In this document: piece by piece, positions 1 through 6,519 of the stretch | Position numbering within the stretch: the first letter of the stretch is position 1 | Layout: every line of letters starts with the position of its first letter | Assembly (NCBI RefSeq): GCF_000701405.1 | Contig: NZ_JNIV01000117.1 | Coordinates: forward strand, 1 to 11,928 | From: Deinococcus marmoris DSM 12784 | Lineage (GTDB): Bacteria > Deinococcota > Deinococci > Deinococcales > Deinococcaceae | Length of the DNA stretch: 11,928 nucleotides | Reading direction: 5' to 3' | The notes under the pieces: generated by a model | What the model saw: only the letters and a program-made list of their open reading frames with translations | The model's database searches: none | What the model was told of the DNA's origin: nothing | Position numbers and translations under genes: made by a program

Positions 1-113
1 ACCACGACCGCACCAGCTCGGTGACCTGGGACGTGCTCGCGCGCCTGCTGATGGGCCTGCACGCCCTGACCCACGAGCCTTACGAGATGGGCGACGTCTT
101 CAGGTTGCAATGA
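1..113 (+). CDS. 3' end of an unidentified protein gene (partial)
   Basis: An open frame runs from the left edge (first full codon at 3) to a TGA at 111-113 and gives the last 36 residues of a protein ending VFRLQ. The segment contains a helix-like stretch (WDVLARLLMGLHAL) and strongly GC-rich third positions, as expected of real coding sequence in a G+C-rich genome. I do not recognise the family from so short a tail. The 30-base direct repeats begin about 100 bases downstream, so a replication or partition protein is one possibility, but nothing in these residues shows that. Confidence 0.55.
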   Translation, partial: HDRTSSVTWDVLARLLMGLHALTHEPYEMGDVFRLQ

Positions 114-211
114 ACCGCTTGGAGCGCGGTGCAATGCACAGGGTGGGAATACGGGAAGGCGACGGAAGTGTGTCATGGCTGGGCGACGGGAGCGTGTATC
201 CCCGCAGTGGA

Positions 212-385
212 CGGCACGCTGACCGACAGCGCGTCGGTGATCGGCACGCTTCCTGTGGGTCCGTCATTCTTCGGCACACTTATGGGTGTCCCTCTGCGCA
301 ACGGCGTACTGACTGGTGGCTCGCGCCCAGTTCTGGCCTCCATCGTCGGCACACTTCCTGGCCTCTCCCTATGGGCTGGCACGTT
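212..385. repeat. Degenerate direct repeats, about 30-base period (iteron-like)
   Basis: A core resembling CGGCACRCT recurs at 212, 242, 272, 302 (diverged, CGGCGTACT), 347 and 377 (TGGCACGTT). The step is exactly 30 bases, except for one 45-base step between 302 and 347. The bases after the core are partly shared (TTCCTG at 242 and 347). The array ends just before the ribosome binding site of the winged-helix gene that starts at 406. A regular step of about three helical turns suggests binding sites for one protein, such as iterons of a plasmid origin or operators. The neighbouring DNA-binding protein is an obvious candidate ligand, by inference. An open frame across the repeats would read as a GTL-rich 10-residue repeat peptide, which I regard as a by-product. 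Confidence 0.55.
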
Positions 386-393
386 GATGTCCT

Positions 394-400
394 GAGGGGA
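394..400 (+). promoter_or_regulatory. Ribosome binding site fixing the GTG start of the winged-helix gene
   Basis: GAGGGGA lies five bases upstream of GTG at 406-408. The next in-frame ATG (430) has no comparable purine-rich stretch at the right distance, so the GTG is preferred. Confidence 0.6.
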
Positions 401-405
401 GCGCC

Positions 406-750
406 GTGAGCCTGGGACCAGGCACGGTCATGCGGGCGGCGCTGCGAACCCTTCAGCAGGCGGGGGAGCTGCTCGAAAGCCAGGAGGTGGCGCGGCAGGT
501 CTTCGGATACGCCACCATCGCGGACGTGCCGCCCAGTCGGGCGGCCAGCGTGCGCCGGGCACTGCGCACCCTGGTGCGCCGGGGGGAGATCGAAGAGCTG
601 GGCCGGGACTGGGAGGGGGGGCGGCGCAAGTGGGGCACGCACGCGGAAGCAGACAAGAAACGGGCGCGCACCGCCCAGTTCCACGCATTCATGGCCAGGC
701 GTGAGGCAGAGCAACTGGCAAAACAAGCCTCGAAAGTGGAGGTGCGCTGA
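406..750 (+). CDS. Small winged-helix-like DNA-binding protein
   Basis: This 114-residue protein starts at GTG 406, where a Shine-Dalgarno match sits five bases upstream, and ends at TGA 748-750. Residues about 9-70 alternate helix-like segments: RAALRTLQQAGELLES, then EVARQVFGY, then ASVRRALRTLVRRGEIEELGR. The last segment is followed by a short Gly/Arg-rich turn that looks like the wing (GGRRKWG). This is the pattern of a winged helix-turn-helix with a recognition helix near residues 48-58. The C-terminal third (about 80-114) is a charged Ala/Glu/Lys/Arg helix. A perfect inverted-repeat terminator follows 15 bases after the stop, so the gene is probably monocistronic. The 30-base repeats lie directly upstream, so it may bind them to regulate itself or to act at an origin; that is inference. 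No specific family recognised. Confidence 0.7.
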   Translation: MSLGPGTVMRAALRTLQQAGELLESQEVARQVFGYATIADVPPSRAASVRRALRTLVRRGEIEELGRDWEGGRRKWGTHAEADKKRARTAQFHAFMARREAEQLAKQASKVEVR

Positions 751-764
751 ACAAGACAGCCAGC

Positions 765-794
765 AAACAGGCCAGGGAGTTCCCTGGCCTGTTT
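765..794 (+). terminator. Rho-independent, probably bidirectional terminator
   Basis: A perfect 14-bp inverted repeat (AAACAGGCCAGGGA and its complement, separated by GT) lies 15 bases after the stop of the winged-helix gene. The arms begin with AAA and end with TTT, so it could act in both directions. The T run is short. Confidence 0.75.
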
Positions 795-813
795 CAGTGT
801 GCCTGCGGAAATC

Positions 814-1063
814 ATGAAGGAGCGCCACGCCCAGACCACCGTGCGCGTGCGCTATGACTCCGAGACGCACGAGGTCACGAGGTGCGCATCGTGCTGCCAG
901 ACACGCTGTTCAGGAGGGCGACTACACCCTGGAAGTGCTGCGTGGCAAGACCAGCCGGGTTAAGCTGCGCGAGCATGACGCGGAAGCCCTGGAAGGCCAG
1001 AGCCAGGCCCAGGAAGAGCGCGAGCTCACCGACTGCGCTACGGCAGCGCGGGCCTCTCCATGA
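814..1063 (+). pseudogene. Small frameshifted gene, unknown function
   Basis: ATG at 814 is preceded by no clear ribosome binding site and opens a frame beginning MKERHAQTTVRVRYDSETHEV. That frame soon becomes Cys/Arg-rich nonsense and stops at 960-962. Continuous protein-like sequence needs two single-base losses. The frame passes from 814-876 to the frame reading VRIVLPDTLF (882-911), then to the frame reading EGDYTLEVLRGKTSRVKL from about 915 to the TGA at 1061-1063. Restoring one base near 877-881 and one near 909-913 would give a smooth protein of about 83 residues (...HEVTEVRIVLPDTLFQEGDYTLEVL...), with beta-strand-like segments and a Glu/Gln/Ala-rich helical tail. I do not recognise the family. 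It could be a decayed gene, or an intact gene with two sequencing errors. Confidence 0.55.
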
Positions 1064-1093
1064 ACACCAGTAGAGCGACAGGCTGCCGCGCTG

Positions 1094-1118
1094 GACCCTC
1101 CGCAACTAGGGGAGGGTC
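1094..1118. other. Hairpin, 8-bp stem
   Basis: GACCCTCC (1094-1101) pairs with GGAGGGTC (1111-1118) across a 9-base loop. It lies 31 bases after the frameshifted small gene and has no T tract, so its role as a terminator is uncertain. It is part of the gene-free stretch 1064-1298, which otherwise holds only the larger hairpin at 1153-1188 and a minor GTGG/CCAC hairpin near 1196-1211. Confidence 0.4.
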
Positions 1119-1152
1119 GAACTGGAGGCCAGTGTCCCGTAGCGCCGATATC

Positions 1153-1188
1153 TGGGGCAGCGGCGACACGTGTGACGCCGCTGCCCCA
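1153..1188. other. Long GC-rich hairpin with a palindromic loop
   Basis: TGGGGCAGCGGCG (1153-1165) and its exact complement (1176-1188) form a 13-bp stem. The 10-base loop contains the palindrome ACACGTGT (1166-1173). It sits between the small pseudogene and rnhA. No T run follows, so it is either a poor intrinsic terminator or another structured or protein-binding site. Promoter elements for rnhA are not obvious in this stretch. Confidence 0.5.
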
Positions 1189-1298
1189 CCCTGCATGGTG
1201 GTGCTCCACCACGGGTGCACAACACGATGAGGCAGATGTGGGCTGCCCCCGCTGGGGGACGCTTGTCCACGCCCTCGGCTTCCAGGCACACTGGGCGC

Positions 1299-1784
1299 AT
1301 GTCCGACGCTCCCACCCGCCCCGCCGTGCGCCTGGTGACCGACGGCGCGTGCTCCGGCAATCCCGGTCCCGGCGGTTGGGCGTGCATCCTGTCCATGGGC
1401 GCCCACGTCCGGGAACTCAGTGGGGGTGAGGCACAGACCACCAACAACCGCATGGAACTCACCGCCCTGCTGGAAGGTCTGCAGGCGCTGAAACGTCCCT
1501 GCAACGTGCACGTGGTGAGCGACTCCAAATACGTGATAGACGCTTTCGAGAAGGACTGGATTAGCAACTGGCAGCGCAAGAACTGGAAGAACGTCAAGAA
1601 TCCGGACTTGTGGCAGGCGCTGACCCAGGCCGCGCGCGGACACACCCTGAAGTTCGAGTGGGTGCAGGGTCACGCGGGGCATCCCGAGAACGAGCGGGCG
1701 GATCAGCTCGCCGTGACGGCGCGCAACGCGGCGGCCCAACTGCCGCGCGAAGTCCGTTCAGGGCCGCTGGGCGGCCTGTTTTGA
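1299..1784 (+). CDS. rnhA: Ribonuclease HI
   Basis: This enzyme cleaves the RNA strand of RNA:DNA hybrids using divalent metal, and acts in the cytoplasm on R-loops, Okazaki primers and misincorporated ribonucleotides. From ATG 1299 the protein is 161 residues, close to the usual length of about 155. All expected active-site residues are visible: D15 in [16 protein letters not shown]53 in NNRMEL, D75 in VSDSKYV, and H125 with D135 in [13 protein letters not shown]. The tryptophan-rich segment 87-96 ([10 protein letters not shown]) matches the basic protrusion/handle region of bacterial RNase HI. In-frame starts at 1215 (GTG) and 1227 (ATG) exist, but the extra N-terminal residues do not resemble the family. 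The Shine-Dalgarno signal before 1299 is weak. A hairpin with a T run overlaps the 3' end, and the convergent nuclease-NADAR gene overlaps it by 27 bases. Confidence 0.93.
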   Translation: MSDAPTRPAVRLVTDGACSGNPGPGGWACILSMGAHVRELSGGEAQTTNNRMELTALLEGLQALKRPCNVHVVSDSKYVIDAFEKDWISNWQRKNWKNVKNPDLWQALTQAARGHTLKFEWVQGHAGHPENERADQLAVTARNAAAQLPREVRSGPLGGLF

Positions 1785-3404
1785 GCGGAACGCCTGACCC
1801 GCGGGAGTCGTGACCGCCACCCGCACCGTGTCCAGAGGCCCCCGGATGGCATGGGCCCCTACGCACGCCAGCGCACCGGCCGCGCCGTCCGGATGCGCAC
1901 ACTGCAAGAAGCCAGCCGGTGGGCCAGCGTGTGCCCAGGCGCACTGCAGGCAACACCCTCCCGTGCGATGGGCTTGTTCTGTGGCCAGCAGACCCCGCAG
2001 GTCACTGAGCAGGTTCAGGCCCGGTTCGCCCTGCAATCCGTCCAGCGGTGGTCCCCACATCTCCGGGGCATCCAGCAGCAGGGGCAGCGTGGCCACCAGC
2101 TGCACCCCCCGCTCATCCCGGTAGGCCATCCGCAGCACCTCTCGGGCCACCTGTAGACGCAGCTCACGCCAGCCGGCCCGCACCGGCGCAAGATCAGCCA
2201 GCCGCAGCGCCCGCACGGGTGACAGCGTCTCCGTCAACGCCTCACGCGCCGTCTGGTCCAGCGTGCGAGCTGCCAAAAAGGCCGCTGCGGGTGAAGGGTA
2301 AACGCGCCCGCCCAGCTTGACCGGCGCCGGCGCCCAGACCTGCAGGAATCTGTACTCGGAAGTGAAGGAGATCAGCCGCTGAGGTCCCTTGAGTTCGGGG
2401 GCCGAGTTTGCGCACGAGGGGAGTGAGGTCCACTCAGATGCCGCCGCGGGCAGTGGTTCAGCGTGGCTTGGGGACGTTGCCCCCAGCGTCCCCAAGCCAA
2501 GGTCTCCCAGCGCCGCGTGTTCCCGGGCGCGGCGCAACCCTTTCAGACCCAGCGGCTGCGCGGCACCGAGCAGGTCCACGTGCATTTCCCCCCAGCCGGG
2601 CCGGATGACGGGCGCCCCCGCGTGCCAGGAGCCGCGGCCTAGAGCGAGATCAGGCTGCTGTGTGCTGCCCTTGGGCACGACCAGCACCGCGACATGGACC
2701 TCGCACCCGGCGGCGTGCAGATAGCCGAGCGTGCCCGCCTGCGTGGGCGACATGGTCAGTGGCTGCGTCTCCTGTTCAGGTGTGCGGGCGCGGCGCTTGA
2801 CCTCGATGACCACAGGCACCTTTCTGGCCAGGGCCAGCACGTCCACATTCGTGAAGGCCCCCTGGTGGGCAGGAGCCATCCGCTCGATGTAGGCGGCCTC
2901 AATCAGCGCCGCCCCGAGTTGCTCGGCCGGCACGCCGGCCCAGCGGGAGAGGTCCGGCAAGAGGGGGCCGGCTGGCAGCGTCAGGCTGCCTTCCGGACGC
3001 GGCGGGCTGGGCAGCAGGACCGGACTGCCACGGACCACCGCTGTGCGCAGCGAGCGGCTGGTGAATGACAGGACTCCCTCCTGCACTGTCCACTCCACGT
3101 ACTGGACGCCGTGGAGACCTTGCACGGTGCGCGCCAGCAGTTCCGCATCGGGGGCTGGCAGCTGTCCGGGTGGCATGGGGGCGAACACCAGCCACGTCCA
3201 GTCCCTGGGCTGGCGCAGCAGCCGTTCGAGCACGTCCTGGCGATGGGCGCGGCGCCGCAGGGCCCACAGCCCGAAGCTGGCCACATGGTGGCCTTCGGCA
3301 CGCAGGGCGCGCCCCACCGCGGCCTCGGAGATCAGGGCATCCAGGTGCGCACGGTCCTCGCGCGGCAGGGGCAGGGCCAGTAGGGACCCGAGCGGCAGGG
3401 ACAT
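1758..3404 (-). CDS. PD-(D/E)XK nuclease-like and NADAR (YbiA-like) fusion protein with Cys-rich tail
   Basis: This is a 548-residue protein from ATG 3404; an upstream in-frame ATG at 3512 adds a low-complexity leader that I reject. Residues about 165-205 contain IEAAYIERM, then [20 protein letters not shown]. With D188, E201 and K203 this is the D...ExK signature of restriction-endonuclease-like folds. Residues about 345-476 match the NADAR/DUF1768 pattern in order: [26 protein letters not shown], a helical middle ([16 protein letters not shown]), then EMWGPPLDG and [17 protein letters not shown] proteins act on ADP-ribose or NAD-linked substrates, and some reverse ADP-ribosylation of DNA guanine. 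The Glu normally found after YPS in this family (YPSxEH) is replaced by Ala, so activity is doubtful. A tail at 484-514 has C484, C485, C488, C502 and C514, possibly a metal site. It overlaps rnhA convergently by 27 bases. A role in DNA conflict or repair is inferred. Confidence 0.75.
   Translation of the reverse strand: MSLPLGSLLALPLPREDRAHLDALISEAAVGRALRAEGHHVASFGLWALRRRAHRQDVLERLLRQPRDWTWLVFAPMPPGQLPAPDAELLARTVQGLHGVQYVEWTVQEGVLSFTSRSLRTAVVRGSPVLLPSPPRPEGSLTLPAGPLLPDLSRWAGVPAEQLGAALIEAAYIERMAPAHQGAFTNVDVLALARKVPVVIEVKRRARTPEQETQPLTMSPTQAGTLGYLHAAGCEVHVAVLVVPKGSTQQPDLALGRGSWHAGAPVIRPGWGEMHVDLLGAAQPLGLKGLRRAREHAALGDLGLGTLGATSPSHAEPLPAAASEWTSLPSCANSAPELKGPQRLISFTSEYRFLQVWAPAPVKLGGRVYPSPAAAFLAARTLDQTAREALTETLSPVRALRLADLAPVRAGWRELRLQVAREVLRMAYRDERGVQLVATLPLLLDAPEMWGPPLDGLQGEPGLNLLSDLRGLLATEQAHRTGGCCLQCAWAHAGPPAGFLQCAHPDGAAGALACVGAHAIRGPLDTVRVAVTTPAGQAFRSKQAAQRP
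1762..1782 (+). terminator. Intrinsic terminator overlapping the end of rnhA
   Basis: GGCCGC (1762-1767) and GCGGCC (1771-1776) form a 6-bp all-GC stem with a TGG loop, followed by TGTTTT. The stem lies inside the last codons of rnhA and just inside the convergent gene's 3' end. Confidence 0.55.
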
Positions 3405-3663
3405 CCGCCCATCATGGCGCAGCGCCCGAAGAGCGGGTGACCCCCCAACGGTGGGAGGTGGACAGGAGCGCCGATCTTTCCCAGCACCGCCGTTATCTAT
3501 AAAATGCTCCACCCTAGTCTTTGATGCAGACAGGTTTCTGGGATCGGCTCAACCTGAGCCGAGTCTCTACTCGAAACCGTCCAAACTTTGGGGCCAACCC
3601 AACCGTTTCGGCTGCACATACTTTTGTCCAAGGGGTTCGGTGCACATACGGCAGCTCCATTTC
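3405..3663. other. Intergenic region with possible minus-strand promoter
   Basis: This gap of about 260 bases separates the helicase stop from the start of the nuclease-NADAR gene. On the minus strand, TATAGA (3501-3496) in an AT-rich patch could be a -10 box for the nuclease-NADAR gene; no good -35 box sits 17 bases upstream. A short direct repeat, TTCGG(C)TGCACATAC, occurs at about 3607-3621 and 3636-3649. I see no convincing gene or strong terminator here. Confidence 0.3.
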
Positions 3664-5904
3664 TCAACTGCTCCGTTTTGAACCGCGTGATTGAGGACGA
3701 CCAGTCCAATCTGTCCACCAAGATCCTTCCGGTGGTGGGGGTTCCAGTTCCCCAAGATCGCGTTTGGAAGGAGGGCGAAACTGAAAGGTGAAGGTTCCTC
3801 CTGCATTTAAGACCCGCCGCGTCTCAAGGGTCATCTTGCTCGCTGCACATCCAGCGCCGCTCAAACGTACCCAGCCACGCGAACGCGTCAAGCCGACAAA
3901 CAGTTGATTACGCAAAAAAATGTCGTCTTCGCGCGCGGCCAATGCATCAAACCCCACCACCTGCACCATATCCGCTTCGTTGCCTTTGGCCCGTCGGGCG
4001 TCTGTGACGGTGATTGCTCCCTCCACCCAGAATTGGTCTGGGCAGCGGTCATACCAAGCCAAATCTCGGAGTTCATTGGCCCGCTGCTGACCCGGGACGT
4101 AAAAATCGAGTCCGGCGCCCCGCAAATACAGGGCGACCTCATGAATGAGGGCTTTGGTGCGCCGGGTCGCCCCAAGAACGACGACCAACAGCTGACGGCT
4201 CGGAAATAGTCCGTCAATCGTTAGATTCTGGTGTAGAGCGCGGGTTAAGGCCTGCAGTTCCTCTTGCCGCGTGGGGTAAATCTCAAAGCTCAAGAGATCA
4301 TCTTTCCACAGCTGTGCCACCGGGTTGGGCGCATTCTGGGCCGGCCGGTGCAGCGTCACCTGCTGCCCGGAGACGAACGAGCCTTCCACTTCGTACCCCA
4401 GGGCTTTCCAGCCAGCACGCTGGGTCAGGCCAGTCAACATGCCGTCCTCTCGGAGGAGGCCCATCCCCAACGCGTGGGCCGCTGTCAAAATGGCATTGGG
4501 AGTCCGGTAACAGCGGGTCATAACCTCGCTCTTCTTGGCCCCACCTGGATGAACGCCCTGAACCAAGTGGGAGTGATCGGCCCCAAACAAAGCAGCCGCG
4601 GTCGGAACAGTCAGCGAATCCAAACTCTGGGCTTCGTCATAGGCCCAAATCAATCGGCGGCCTCCCGTCTGGGCGTCTGGCCGAACCGTTTGCAGGGCCA
4701 ACCAAAAAAACGCTTGCTTGTCGCCATACATAAATGCCGCGCCATCTGCCAGCAAGTCTTGGCCTTCGTCAATAAGCACCGCGTCAAATTGTGGAATGAC
4801 CCCACCAGTCGTCTCAAGGGCAACCAACAGGTCACAGCAGGCCAGCGCCAACGCCTCCATAGGGGAATGCCGTTGGGTAACGTTGACTGCTTGGGGCTTG
4901 AGATGGTGGGCTTCTGCCACCATTCGGTAAAACCCAGGCTGGTTTTTTGCTCCCCAGGCGTGCATCACTGTCAACTGCGGAGCTGCGGAGGCCAGGGTGC
5001 GTTCTCCACCACTGAAATACTGTAGCCAGTGGTCAACGTGACCACGCACAGCGTCGTACAGAGCTCGGCTCCAGAAGACCAGGGCGATGCGCCACTCGGG
5101 ATGGCGGAGATGCATCAAGGCGGCCTTCTGGGCCAGCAAGACGGTCTTCCCACTGCCAGCAACGCCGCGGATCCGCTGAGGCCCTGGGGGGATGACTTTG
5201 GCGATCAGCTCCTGCTGTAGGTCAAACTCATGCAGATGGGCACGGACGAACTTCAACACATCCGCCCGGCGCTGCACCGCCCGGTGGGGGGGCTGAATCC
5301 GGGCAGAGCTTCGTAACGCACCGGGCGTCCCCAAAAAGGCCTTCAGGACACGCCAGTGATCTGCTGACAAGGCAGGCGCCTGAACGAGTGACGGCGCCGT
5401 ACGAATTCGCTCCAGGAGACCATTGCCCCGGAAATCTTCTGCGAACAAGCAGGGAGGCGTGCTCGCCAACCGGTGGAGGCCGCGCGCTTCCCACTCAGCA
5501 CGCCGGATATTTGGTAAGGCGACCAGAACGCGGACATTAACGGCCTGGTGAAGAACCGGCTCAAGGCTCAGGCGGTCTAGCAGCGCTTGGGCTTGATGGC
5601 GGGCCTGTTCGTAGGGCATGACTGTGGGCCGCTCCCGGTCTGTCAGAAACCACGTGTGTCCCTGGATCCCGGTGATGTCTCGGAGTTGAAAGCTCTTGAC
5701 CTCTATAATTGTCAGGCCCAAATCGGGATCCGCAATCAACAGATCAGGTTCCCGAACCGCCTTGGCAGTGAACACCGGATAACGCCAATACACCAGGCCC
5801 TCCCGAAGACGCCAAACGTTCCGGACAGCCTCCCATACCCGTGCTTCAGCCTCCTGGCCCGGCTGCGCCATCTGCTCCGTGGCCACAAAGTCTGCCAAGG
5901 TCAC
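3664..5904 (-). CDS. NERD-domain nuclease / superfamily 1 (UvrD-like) helicase
   Basis: This is a 746-residue DNA-processing enzyme. Residues about 15-135 form a NERD (nuclease-related) domain of the PD-(D/E)XK type: PDLLIADP with D54, then GLTIIEVKSF with E68 and K70. The helicase motifs follow in order: Walker A GVAGSGKT (247-254), Walker B LIDEGQD (377-383), motif III-like WAYDEAQSL (420-428), motif IV-like CYRTP (465-469), motif V DARRAKGNEAD (635-645), and motif VI LFVGLTRSRGW (668-678). This order and the VGLTRS motif are those of UvrD/Rep-type SF1 helicases. The GTG start at 5904 overlaps the ZorB-like stop (GTGA), showing translational coupling. AAAAGGAG lies only two bases before that GTG, so the in-frame TTG at 5898 is an alternative start. 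As third gene of the ZorA/ZorB-like operon it occupies the slot of the nuclease/helicase effectors of Zorya systems. That role is inferred. Confidence 0.9.
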   Translation of the reverse strand: MTLADFVATEQMAQPGQEAEARVWEAVRNVWRLREGLVYWRYPVFTAKAVREPDLLIADPDLGLTIIEVKSFQLRDITGIQGHTWFLTDRERPTVMPYEQARHQAQALLDRLSLEPVLHQAVNVRVLVALPNIRRAEWEARGLHRLASTPPCLFAEDFRGNGLLERIRTAPSLVQAPALSADHWRVLKAFLGTPGALRSSARIQPPHRAVQRRADVLKFVRAHLHEFDLQQELIAKVIPPGPQRIRGVAGSGKTVLLAQKAALMHLRHPEWRIALVFWSRALYDAVRGHVDHWLQYFSGGERTLASAAPQLTVMHAWGAKNQPGFYRMVAEAHHLKPQAVNVTQRHSPMEALALACCDLLVALETTGGVIPQFDAVLIDEGQDLLADGAAFMYGDKQAFFWLALQTVRPDAQTGGRRLIWAYDEAQSLDSLTVPTAAALFGADHSHLVQGVHPGGAKKSEVMTRCYRTPNAILTAAHALGMGLLREDGMLTGLTQRAGWKALGYEVEGSFVSGQQVTLHRPAQNAPNPVAQLWKDDLLSFEIYPTRQEELQALTRALHQNLTIDGLFPSRQLLVVVLGATRRTKALIHEVALYLRGAGLDFYVPGQQRANELRDLAWYDRCPDQFWVEGAITVTDARRAKGNEADMVQVVGFDALAAREDDIFLRNQLFVGLTRSRGWVRLSGAGCAASKMTLETRRVLNAGGTFTFQFRPPSKRDLGELEPPPPEGSWWTDWTGRPQSRGSKRSS

Positions 5905-6512
5905 TGCTCCTTTTGAGCATATTCAATCAAAAACTCAACCCGTTCGTTGACTGGATTGTTCAGGTCGTTGCGGAATTGTGGATTCTGTCCTGCACGGCCT
6001 GCAATAGCCATTCTGTAGGGGGGCACATGGCCTGCACTTTGAAAAATGCGGGCCACCTGCTCTGCACGTTGAGAGGAGAGTAGCCAGTCATCCCGCTCCC
6101 CTGAACGGGTAGGGCGGGTATGACCCTCAATTCGTAGCCGCCGCCAGAGCTCTTGTTTGTTCCGAATCACGCCCGCAAAGCGCAGGAGGGTGGACCGGCC
6201 AGTTGGCGTTAACTTGGCAGTGCCCGGTTGAAAAAGGTTGGTTTGGGCGAAGACCCACCTTTGGGCCCCTGGCGGATCATTTTTCTGTTCGTTGACTTGG
6301 GGAGCCGCCGTGCCCTGGTATGCCTTGCGAACAGCCTGAACCATTTGAGCCTGAGCATCGCGGTATTTAATGTCATCCCAGCCCACCCGCCCGTACACCG
6401 TCACCAAGACCACCAACATCAGCACCACAAGCACCAACGTGAACGCCATATCTGTGAAGGCAATGTAGGGATTGATGTCGCTGTCTGGAGGGATCCGCTT
6501 CCTTGTCGTCAT
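5901..6512 (-). CDS. ZorB-like (MotB/OmpA-type) stator protein
   Basis: This 203-residue inner-membrane protein would pair with the ZorA-like protein. Residues about 13-41 hold INPYIAFTDMAFTLVLVV followed by more hydrophobic residues, a single membrane span. Its Asp (D21) sits at the position of the ion-carrying Asp of MotB/ExbD/TolR/ZorB. A linker follows (about 45-88). Residues about 90-198 are an OmpA/MotB-type peptidoglycan-binding domain: LFQPGTAKLTPTG, RRLRIEGHTRP, DDWLLSSQRAEQV and NNPVNERVEFLI. One oddity is that the Asp usually following GHT is Arg here, and NRR is NER, so cell-wall binding may differ. ATG 6512 lies seven bases after the zorA-like stop, and the stop overlaps the helicase start. 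The length is at the short end for ZorB. Membrane topology and partner are well supported; the defence role is inferred. Confidence 0.87.
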   Translation of the reverse strand: MTTRKRIPPDSDINPYIAFTDMAFTLVLVVLMLVVLVTVYGRVGWDDIKYRDAQAQMVQAVRKAYQGTAAPQVNEQKNDPPGAQRWVFAQTNLFQPGTAKLTPTGRSTLLRFAGVIRNKQELWRRLRIEGHTRPTRSGERDDWLLSSQRAEQVARIFQSAGHVPPYRMAIAGRAGQNPQFRNDLNNPVNERVEFLIEYAQKEQ

Positions 6513-6519
6513 TGGTCTG

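Noticed and set aside
212..385. Possible CRISPR array
   Set aside because: The conserved core is only about 9 bases and diverged, the intervals are not unique spacers of constant repeat-spacer form, and no cas genes are visible.
129..395. Open frame of 88 residues with GTL repeats across the repeat array
   Set aside because: No ribosome binding site, repeats keep a DNA ruler on both strands, and the opposite strand gives an equally repetitive SVP-rich frame; it looks like a by-product of the direct repeats.
280..870. Long minus-strand open frame of 196 residues
   Set aside because: It runs antisense through the winged-helix gene and the terminator, has Cys/His/Pro-rich shadow composition, and resembles no family.
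1215..1298. Longer N-terminus for rnhA
   Set aside because: The extra residues are unlike RNase HI, and the ATG at 1299 gives the standard length.
1038..1739. Minus-strand open frame of 233 residues opposite rnhA
   Set aside because: rnhA has all catalytic motifs on the plus strand; the antisense frame is a product of high G+C.
3405..3512. Longer N-terminus for the nuclease-NADAR protein
   Set aside because: The added stretch is low-complexity and crosses the likely promoter patch; ATG 3404 begins the protein-like sequence.
4264..5025. Plus-strand open frame of 253 residues opposite the NERD helicase
   Set aside because: The helicase motifs are clear on the minus strand, and this frame has no recognisable domain or ribosome binding site.
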